From NCBI GenBank assembly GCA_021234155.1, contig JAJEKV010000080.1, forward strand, positions 2,244,623 through 2,308,622: a stretch of DNA of 64,000 nucleotides, written 5' to 3'. The position numbers were made by a program, and so were the translations under genes. Origin of the DNA: Isoetes taiwanensis (lineage: Eukaryota; Streptophyta; Lycopodiopsida; Isoetales; Isoetaceae). Shown piece by piece: positions 56,207 to 64,000 of this stretch (position 1 is its first letter; each line of letters begins with the position of its first letter). The notes beneath the pieces are model-generated. The model worked only from the letters and a program-made list of their open reading frames with translations. It was not told where the DNA came from and made no database searches.

Positions 56207-58204
56207 AAAAAGGCTAAAATCAATGGCACCGAGAAGTAGTACTCTAGATGTACACATTAGTATATGGTGGAATACATCAAGTATGGAAAACCTTAGTGAA
56301 AAGCGTACAAAACACAAAAGAAACCCTACTGTTATTATACCACATATTCAACCCGATTTACAAATCATTACAAAAGAAATCCCGTGGATTTTTCACTATA
56401 CTTTCGATACAATTCATTTAGGTCAAAACCCTTGAATCCCTTTGTGAATTGTGATAGGAATACTGCAGAAAGACAGGCTGATTTCAGGAAAAGAAATCAC
56501 GGGGAGACATATAGTTTTTCATTTTATCCTTACCAATGTCAATATAATCTATGTTCTCCCCGGTGATTTTTGGTCTTGTCCTTTGTTTCTTCTTTTACCT
56601 TTCCATTTGTCCACACCACATTTCTTTGCGAGAATCGACAACATGCTTCATTATTACCCTCCTCACCTTCAAGCTTTGGGCAAATATGCTTCTCACATAT
56701 CAATGTTAGGCCTTGAACATATCTTTAGCGCATTGCGCCCTGCAGCTTGCCTTGGCCAGTGTGCCTCCATCACTCCGCAGAGATGCAATCACAAGTGTGC
56801 ACCATAGTCTTTTCTCATGTTCTTAGCCTCTTCCCTCGGCATTGGCTATTGAATTCATATAGCTTTACGAAATAAGGCTTTAATTTCGAAGGCTCTGCTT
56901 AATTTGAACATTTGAATTATATATTTGAAACTAGTGAAGGAATTACATACTTGAATAAGAATGAAAACTACTTAGTAAATGATAATGCTAATGCCACTAG
57001 TGAAACAAATGCTAATGAATAGCAACTTAAGGCTATTACTAAATTAGCATTACAACATAACTATAGCAAACCAAACCATAACTTGATTGCTAGGATATTT
57101 GGAAATTTGAAAACATTGCTAATCTGTAGTAGTAGATGGGCTTTTACTAACTCTGATTTAGTTTGAATACTAACATTCACAAAATTACGAACGGTACAGC
57201 ACCAAGCGTTAGCAGAAATTATTAACATTAGCATTGTCATTAACGCAAAATCACTAACTGCTTGCTTTAACATCAATACAATTACTAAAAGTGGCACCAG
57301 CATTATAAAGGGTAGAAACCTTAGCACTATAACGAAAGGTATACATTATCATCATCAATATGCTAAAACTTTTACTAGCCACGATAAACGTCCGGACTAA
57401 TCACGATTAGCGAGACACAACTCATATTAGATTCAATAGCTTTAAAACTTATAAAAAAATACGATGAGTAGTAAACGTAAGAAAACCCTTGGTAAAAAAA
57501 CTTTTCTACCGATAGTATATCGGCTCACATCAAAGAGTAATGTATTGGATGCTTAGGATGTTTCCTCTACCGGGATGTCCTTGAAAAGTTTAGAGCCAAA
57601 ACTCTACGGGGTATGGTTGTCCAATAATCACAACTTTTTCAATCACTTCTTGGCTCGGGGAATCCTTTCTCTTCTTCATTTTCCCAAGATCCCATAATGC
57701 ATTTTATTACTAATTGCAACACGATGCTTCTTAGCTCTGGAACAATTCCTTGGATGAAATTCCTAAAGCCTTGGCAGCGCTATTTTACTGACCATACGGC
57801 TTCTTCCCAAGTGCCATGACTAATGCAAAACTTTGGCACTAATTAGTCATTGGACTCTACTCCTTTCACGTGTTGTATGGTTTCATGGATGCTACCGACA
57901 ATTTAGATTTGTGAACAATCCTTTTCTTCTCCGGACACTACAAGCTTTTGTTGTTCTCCATTAAGATCACCACTCTTACTTGCTTTCTTGGTGCAATGAG
58001 CGGTCGAACACATCAAATCAAAAATATTTATTTTGTGATTCACGAACGCATGTTGCAATTTCTTTTTTGGTCTCAATACTCAATCTAAATTTTCATTTGA
58101 CAATTGTTGCCTTATCTTGCGTGCTCTTTGTGGTTATACCGCGAGCTTACCATTTTAAGCCTCTTGTCTTAGTCATTAGTCATTGCACATCGGGGGCTTG
58201 ATTG
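56207..58204. other. Unassigned DNA
   Basis: Short open frames only, the longest at 56055-56435 and 56451-56807. Their products are not recognisable and the second is mostly hydrophobic and low-complexity. No repeat or structural RNA is seen. Confidence 0.45.
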
Positions 58205-58720
58205 CATGCATTATGAAATTATTTTTGAGGGCGATATAAAGTACAAAAAATCGATATTTTGGGAAAAATACGTATTTTCAGCATATTTAATACTCATGCG
58301 TGGGAAAAAAATTTGGCGTGAAAGCGAGCAACGATTTAAACACGCGGGAAACTTACCAGCCGATAGCGAACGAAAAAGTTTTAAGCGTAAGCGAAAGCTG
58401 AAGGTTTAAACTGCGGCGAGAAAAAATAAAAGAATAAGCGAATAATATTAATTTTGGTAAAGCGTAGGTTAAACTACGTGGCGTTCGGCGATAATGAGGA
58501 AGGTTTCACTTACGCGAAAATACGAAATAAAATATATATAATATTTTTTTTTCAGCGTCATGGCCGAAGGTTTCAACATGAAGTTTCGTAAGCGGAAGCT
58601 GGAGGATTCGCTTATGCGAAATTTTTCGGCAATAGGAAATTTTTTGGGCATTATTTTTGACGTATTAAACGTCAAATTTATTAAAATCAAACGAAAAATA
58701 CGTGTGCATTATAAGCATTA
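58205..58720. other. AT-rich but CpG-rich patch
   Basis: About 500 bases with frequent CG dinucleotides (GCGTAAGCG, TTACGCGAAA, CGCTTATGCG) in otherwise AT-rich DNA. The motif CGTAAGCG-AAGCTG-AGG occurs twice (about 58386 and 58589). Its neighbours are CpG-poor. No coding frame is convincing. It may be a recent or unmethylated insertion. Confidence 0.6.
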
Positions 58721-60460
58721 TCTGATGTGAGCATCACGATTGCATCATATGAGAAGCCGAACAAAAATGGATGGAAAGAAAAGCGAGCCCTGAGAAAGGA
58801 GAATCAACCACCCCAGATATTTCCATTAAATTTGAATTTGGGTGGACAAAAGGACACACTAAAAAATGAGAACCGCGTGAATCACGAGGGCCGAAAGCAG
58901 TCTTCCGACTGATCAATACATAGGCAAGGAAGAATATGGAGAGAGGGGCAACACACGGCGTGCTCAATACTCTTACTTGACTACGGTTGTCACATTGATG
59001 TGAGATGTCTAAGCATGCCTCGTACTTTGTATATTGCATTGTGCAAGTCAATGGGGTCCACAGCGCAATACATCCCACTTAACTTGTCAGAACCTTTGTG
59101 TCAAAGATTTTCGCGAAATCACGAAACAACTATATAGGTTTTCTTTGGTGATTCACTGCTATCCTCCAATCAGCATGCACAAAGTGAAGGTATGGTCAAT
59201 GGTAGAATACGGGCCGAAAAGTCATCTATATGTCGAAACACGCACATCTGCCTCTTCTACACATGCGTCGGCCACATTGCTCAAGGATGCCGACTAACAG
59301 AGTTTTGCAAAGAAAGAGAGCACGACCATAATATTGTGATAGTTAGTACGGGCATTGAGGTCACACCGCTATATATATGGTTACAACTCTACTAGTGGTC
59401 CAACTGCGGAGGAAGCCTTCTTAAAATGCTTTATTGAATAGCGGCGTGAAGCGAGCACCATTGGAGGTCCGACCCACTTGAAGTTACGCACATGCCCTCT
59501 AAATGTTGCCTTCCCATTGGCTAAGCGTTGCAGGCCCATGATGACACCCCCTCTGTGATGACCAATGCGAGGGCCCATCTATGGAGAGGCTGTTGCGGCC
59601 CGGGCGGATCGTATTAACTGTACAGAAATCTTTGTACCATTGTTTCAAGGTGATGTTCCACTGTGGGTTGTATATGCTGCTCAATATCTTTCTCGAGAAT
59701 ATCGCAGGATAGATTGAGAAGGCAGAACTATTGTAATACTAGAAAATTGCTGCCACCGTTGGTGGAGCTTTATATGATTATACGAGAGGCGAGTTCAAGC
59801 ATGAAAAACATTCGTGGTTGTTTGAGCAAGTTCTTGTGTTTGGAAATTGATATAGCAACTTTAATTTTGTATGTAAGTTGTCATTAAAGGAATCGTGTCT
59901 GGTGAAACTGATGAGATAGGAAACACTTGTTAGCGGTGACTTTGTATGTGATTATAGTAAAGGCGGTTCAAGCATGAAACATTAGTGATTGGGCGACTTC
60001 CTATGTTGAAAGCTGCCGTACGCCGAATTGAAATTTAATTAAAATGCGAAGTTTTCTCATTGTATTTTTAGTGTATGGTAAGACATGATTGTGTAGTGTT
60101 TGTGGTTGATGTTAGGATTTATATTTTGTTTAGTAGATTATTTGATTCGTTGGCATATTGTATGGGATGAGCGTCTTGGATTGTAATTTTTGTGGGTCTT
60201 GATTCATGTAGTTGTCATGTTATGCAGAACCGTCCGGAATATATGTGGAATCCATTTTGCTTTTACTAACTAAAATATGTTGGTATAATTTGCCTTACGT
60301 TATCCTAAAATAGATATTGAATTAGATTGTTATTGTTAAATAGGTTTGTTTTGTTTGGTAGATTATTTGGGATTAAGTTGGCATAGGGGCAAGGACATTG
60401 GAGCGATCTAGAGCGTCGATCGGTCGAGCAGTAAGCGCCCGCGGTTTTATAATATAGGAT
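58721..60460. other. Unassigned DNA with a possible LINE ORF1 remnant
   Basis: At 59192-59395 the plus frame reads FYTCVGHIAQGCRL, a reminder of the zinc knuckle of gag or LINE ORF1 proteins but with altered Cys spacing. At 60125-60180 and 60345-60400 a phrase (TTTGTTT-GTAGATTATTTG, then TTGGCATA) is repeated about 220 bases apart. Confidence 0.35.
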
Positions 60461-60660
60461 CATGCAAATTCTCTAGTGAAACAGTATAAGCAACTTGCTA
60501 CATTGGTAAGAAATGTTGCTAAGAGTCAAAAAGTGCCAGAAAAAGTGATAAAAATAGAATTAGAGCAGAATTGGTGCTAAATGATGACGAAGAAGAAGAA
60601 GAACAAAGTGAAGTACTGTTTACTTCAAGTGCAAAAGACCGCAGCAAAATTGGTTTGTAT
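60461..60660 (+). pseudogene. Copia-2 gag fragment
   Basis: The plus strand reads QYKQLATLVRNVAKSQKVPE and KVIKIELEQNW, then after a small shift NDDEEEEEQSEVLFTSSAKD. This aligns with the Copia-1 gag pieces TLAKTRIEAERMLKIEIEQN and EDEEATQVLFAKGKG. Upstream gag and the 5' LTR are not found, so the copy is truncated or interrupted here. Confidence 0.65.
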
Positions 60661-61110
60661 GTGATGCTTATGGACAACTAATCCTAATCTCTGACTTTTC
60701 TGAAAATGGAAAGGAAAGCTGAACCCATACCTTCTCATATAGCCTTAGCACAGCATCTTTATATTATATAGGCACCTTAATCTTGTCCAAGCTGTCCCAC
60801 AGTTTATTTCTTCCCACTATGTCAAATGCCTTCGTAAAGTCAATGAAGGCTGCAAAAAAGGGCTTCTTTTTCCTTTTACCGAGTCCTGCATTACTCTAAA
60901 TGGGCTCTAAATGTGACCAGATGATCTATGGTAGAATGCTTAGACGGAATCCTGCTTGTTCTTTGGCTTTTACATTATTTTTCTCCGCCCACAATATAAT
61001 TTTAAATTCTATAATAGATGCCAAGAGCTTTGCAAATAAATTACTTACCATGATCATATGGTAGTTATTGGGATCTTTGTCATCGCCTGCCTTATGAATA
61101 TGTGTTCATC
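60661..61110 (-). pseudogene. Antisense LINE RT fragment inside Copia-2 gag
   Basis: The minus strand encodes LINE RT pieces: KAGDDKDPNNYHMIMVSNLF near 61095, NNVKAKEQAGFR, PFFAAFIDFTKAFDIVGRNK near 60840 (motif A), and KVPI and RLYEKVWVQLSF near 60735. It contains RT motifs 1 to A only, in a different orientation from the surrounding Copia-2 gag, whose zinc-knuckle part resumes at about 61135. The related LINE at 51671 has the same motifs (IIPRLKGGDPLNPSNYRTIM), so the two belong to one broad group. Confidence 0.8.
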
Positions 61111-61134
61111 TGCCATGTCTGAGGTAGGAAACTG

Positions 61135-62520
61135 AATAAAAGTAACAAGTGCTTTGATTGTCAAGGATTTGGACATCTAGCCAATGAATGTCCTAGCCCA
61201 AGGGATAAATCAAAGAAAGGTTACAGCAGAACTAATATGGACATGGAAAGATCTAATAGCCACTAGGGAGAGGAACTTTCGAGGGAAGTTATGGCGGTAG
61301 AGGAAGTTTGCGATGGTGAATATGGCGTGAGAAAAAGGCTGAGATAAGGGCTTCGAGGATGAAAGATGCTAAGATAAGTTGCCCTAAAGCATGACTAGTT
61401 AATTTTGATTGCAAACTGAAAAATGATGACCTCTATGTTCTAGATAGTGGAGGTGAAAGAAGCATGATCAAATCAGCTTCTAAGCTCAAGAAAAAGGTCT
61501 GCAAGAGTTCAAGCTTCGTACAAATGGGGGATGGAAACTTGCAGAAAGTGGAGCATGCTGGATTACTTGAATTATTTGATTTGAATGGGAAGCCAGTCAT
61601 TCTTGCAAATGTTCTTTGTATTCCAAATCTAGTAAAGACTTTATTTCAGTTACACAACTAGTTGATCTTGGATTTCAAGTGCATTTTGAAAAGCACTATT
61701 GTAAAGTGTTGAAGGATAATGAAATAAAGTTTTTTGCTAAAAGAGTTGGGAAGCTTTTTGCTTTTACAAATGATGACTTAAATATTATAAATGCTATCAC
61801 AGTACCAACACTGAGTTTATGGCATGAAAGATTATATCATACACATTTAAACAATGATGAAAACAGATCGAATTCATGCATCAGACATGGAAGAAGAGTA
61901 CCTTACTTGTGTCGGATGCCTCAAAGGCCATTCCCTAAGCTCCCTAAGAAAGGAAAAAGAGCACGAGAAGTAAATGAATTGGTCCATAGTGACCTATGTG
62001 GCCCTTTAAATGTGAGAAGTATTCATGGCAAGAAGTATTTCATTATTTTTACTGATGATTTTTCCAGGAAAACTAAGTGTTACACTCTGAAGCATAAGGA
62101 TCATGTTTTTGAAGCTTTCAAAGCCTATCAGGCAGAGGTTGAGAGGCAAACTGGTAAGAAGGTCAAATGCCTTAGAACTGACAGAGGTGGTGAGTTTGTA
62201 TCTTGCAGGTTCAATAATTATTGCTTTACAAATGGAATAAGGAGGCAACTTACATGCTCATATACACCTCAGTAGAATGGAGTTGTAGAAAGGAAGAACA
62301 CATCCATACTAATTTCTGTCATGTCAATGTTGAAGCACACTGGTCTGCCTAATGTGTTATGGGAGGAAGAAGTCCAAACTACTGTGGAAATCCAAAATAA
62401 ATTGCCTTCAAGGAGTACAAATGGGAAGGCTCCAGATGAACTATGGTATGGCTTGAAACCCAATCTTGATAAATATAAAGCATATGGATGTTTTAGTTTT
62501 ATTCATGTGCCAGAAGAAAA
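61135..62520 (+). pseudogene. Copia-2 zinc knuckle, protease and integrase
   Basis: A zinc knuckle, CFDCQGFGHLANEC, lies at 61150-61191. The protease has LYVLDSGGERSMIKSASKLK at about 61430-61490, with active-site DSG. A frame change near 61650 leads to GAG-pre-integrase (SLWHERLYHTHLNN). The integrase core has LVHSDLCGPLNVRS, CLRTDRGGEFVSCRF and a TPQ, stop, NGVVERKN break, with TAG at 62273-62275 in the DDE Glu motif. It continues to LPNVLWEEEVQTTVEIQNKL and YKAYGCFSFIHVPEEN. The sequence is clearly related to Copia-1 but in plus orientation and substantially diverged. Confidence 0.92.
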
Positions 62521-62595
62521 CTAGATGACAGATCAATAGAATGCTACCTGATAGGATATGCCAGTCAATCCAAGGGTTATAAACTATATGATCAT

Positions 62596-63378
62596 GTGAA
62601 AAAGAAAATTGTCATTAGTGGAGATGTACATTTTGATGAATACAAACTTTATAAAGATCGAGAATGTAAATCTAGTAAGCAAGAAATGCAGAACAAACAC
62701 TCAGAAAGAGAGCAGACTCCCATGACTGATTTAGATGATGATGATCATATGCATATAAGATCTGAAACAGTGGATTCAAGCAAAGAAGACATAACAACTT
62801 ATGGGAATGAAAAAGATATGTCATCAGGAGATCTAAATAATCATGATGTTGTTATTGCTCCTAAGAGAGGAGTGAGAAAAACAGAAGCAGAAAGATTAAT
62901 GAATGATCATAAAGTAGATCTTGCGAAGTATGGTAGACAAAAGAAAGGGAAAAGCTTGAGCCTGTAGCAAGAACATGATGAAGAAATAGAAATAAATGAT
63001 ATAATGGCCATGCTAGAATCTGAGGTTCCTGCAAATTTTGAAGAGGCTATGAGTTCAAAGGATGCACAGAACTGGAAACAAGCAATGGATGAGGAAATTC
63101 GGTCATTCAAAAGAACTGAAACTTTTGAGCTTGTAGAAAAACCAATTGGAAAGAATAAAGTAGATAACAAATGGATCTTTAAGCTTAAACCTGGGTCTAA
63201 TGGAAATTCTCAGATTTACAAAGCTAGGTTGGTTGTCAGAGGTTACTCACAAAAGAAAGGACTAGATTATGACGAGACATTCACACCTATTGTCAAACTA
63301 GCAAGTATCAGAATGCTTTTGGCTTATGCAGATGCCAAATACCTTGAAATTCTTCACATGGATGTTAGTACTGCATTT
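62596..63378 (+). pseudogene. Copia-2 linker and RT N-terminal part
   Basis: KKKIVISGDVHFDEYKLY begins the linker, which is acidic and low-complexity. RT starts with QAMDEEIRSFKRTETFELVE and runs through VDNKWIFKLKPGSNGNSQIY, DYDETFTPIVKLASIRM and ILHMDVSTAF, the motif A Asp. Homology stops abruptly at about 63378, one residue after VSTAF. A TAG at about 62967 lies between linker and RT. Confidence 0.92.
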
Positions 63379-64000
63379 TATGGAATAAATTACTACTCCT
63401 ATATTTTAGTATAGCCAAAATAAGTTTAGCTAAACTACTGCAGCTAAAATTATGGGGCTAGAAGTTTTACGACACTTGGCTAACTAAATGGTTTTCACCT
63501 CCATCTTGATTTCTTGCTTTTGGCTAAACTTTCTAAAATAAGAGCAAATATTAGCCATTGACAAAGATATTGAATTTATTGTAATTACATAAATCAAAGA
63601 AAGCGAACATACACTGGTATGTTGAGTACAAAAAAAAAGAGGTACATTGTTCCTTTTCCTCTGGTGCTTCAGCATGCCTTTAGACAAGAAAAGAAAGTGG
63701 AAGAAAAAGAAAAATATAAACCCCTATTTGAAATTATTTAAAGGATTAGGTACATATATTGGTGTTTGATTAAGGCTAATCTATCCATTTTCCAAACCCA
63801 CTATATCTTAGGTTAGGTGATCGATGTCACAGTGAATATGTTGGTGAAAGGTTTGGCCTTTGGCCCAACCTAAAAAGCTCACTTGGGCAACAAAAATTGG
63901 GCTAATTTTCTTTTTAAGGGTCATTTTCCATTTACTTTGTGAAACGCCTTGGCAAAGCACTACAAATAGCCATTTGGTTAACCATAGCCGTTATTTTATT
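63379..64000. other. Unidentified DNA interrupting Copia-2 RT
   Basis: After the break in RT motif A the sequence is AT-rich and non-coding, with repeated TTTAGCTAAA, TAGCCAAAA, GGCTAACTAAA and GGCTAAAC motifs in the first 150 bases and TAGCC motifs at the window end. Subterminal repeats of this kind suggest the end of a DNA transposon whose other end is beyond 64000. Confidence 0.5.

Noticed and set aside
59192-59395. A true CCHC zinc-knuckle protein
   Set aside because: The Cys spacing is wrong and there is no surrounding gag or ORF1 frame; noted only as a possible remnant.

Overview
This window looks like plant (streptophyte) nuclear DNA, and nearly everything recognisable in it is transposable-element sequence. 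The reasons are a Copia polyprotein with an initiator-Met tRNA primer site, a Ty3/Gypsy element whose integrase resembles the plant Tat-like group, a plant-type LINE, and a plant-type HAD/FCP1-like phosphatase fragment. Families such as the DUF7869-like protein make me lean towards a seed-free plant or charophyte, but the sequence cannot prove this. I found no intact cellular gene, rRNA, tRNA or CRISPR array.

Positions 1-28629 are one nested structure. The host is a minus-strand Copia element (Copia-1) whose 5' LTR is at 27822-28629 and whose 3' end lies beyond base 1. Two later elements split it. A Ty3/Gypsy retrotransposon (14810-26913) has LTRs of about 2.46 kb and a 5-bp target duplication, AATAT. 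An 11.6-kb DNA transposon (795-12422) has perfect 25-bp terminal inverted repeats and a 4-bp target duplication, CCTC. At both sites, removing the insert plus one duplication copy puts the Copia reading frame back in register, so both boundaries are well supported.

The DNA transposon is the most interesting object. Near its right end it carries a decayed plus-strand gene of the family I know as DUF7869, with candidate acidic catalytic motifs. Its GC-richer left two thirds hold a captured HAD/FCP1-like phosphatase fragment, other coding-like blocks, about a dozen copies of a short palindrome, a long hairpin, and a family of about 65-bp stem-like repeats. A DUF7869-encoding TIR transposon with 4-bp duplications is, as far as I know, not a well-described system. 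The named superfamily it should be compared with first is Sola.

The Gypsy element has an unusual domain order: gag, protease, an RNase H domain, reverse transcriptase, a second decayed RNase H, then integrase. Known plant dual-RNase-H Gypsy elements carry the extra RNase H after the RT.

From 28.6 to 37.9 kb there are a CCTT microsatellite, a TATAAATTTATA repeat array, degenerate tandem repeats, and two more decayed DUF7869 fragments. From 37.9 to 48.5 kb is ancient, mostly unassignable DNA with local duplications and one Harbinger-like MITE with a TAA duplication. A decayed LINE on the plus strand occupies about 48.5-53.6 kb. From 53.6 to 60.4 kb is unassigned DNA with a tandem repeat and a CpG-rich patch. 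A second Copia element (Copia-2, plus strand) occupies 60.46-63.38 kb. Its gag is interrupted by an antisense LINE fragment, and its RT is cut off by unidentified DNA that runs to the window end.
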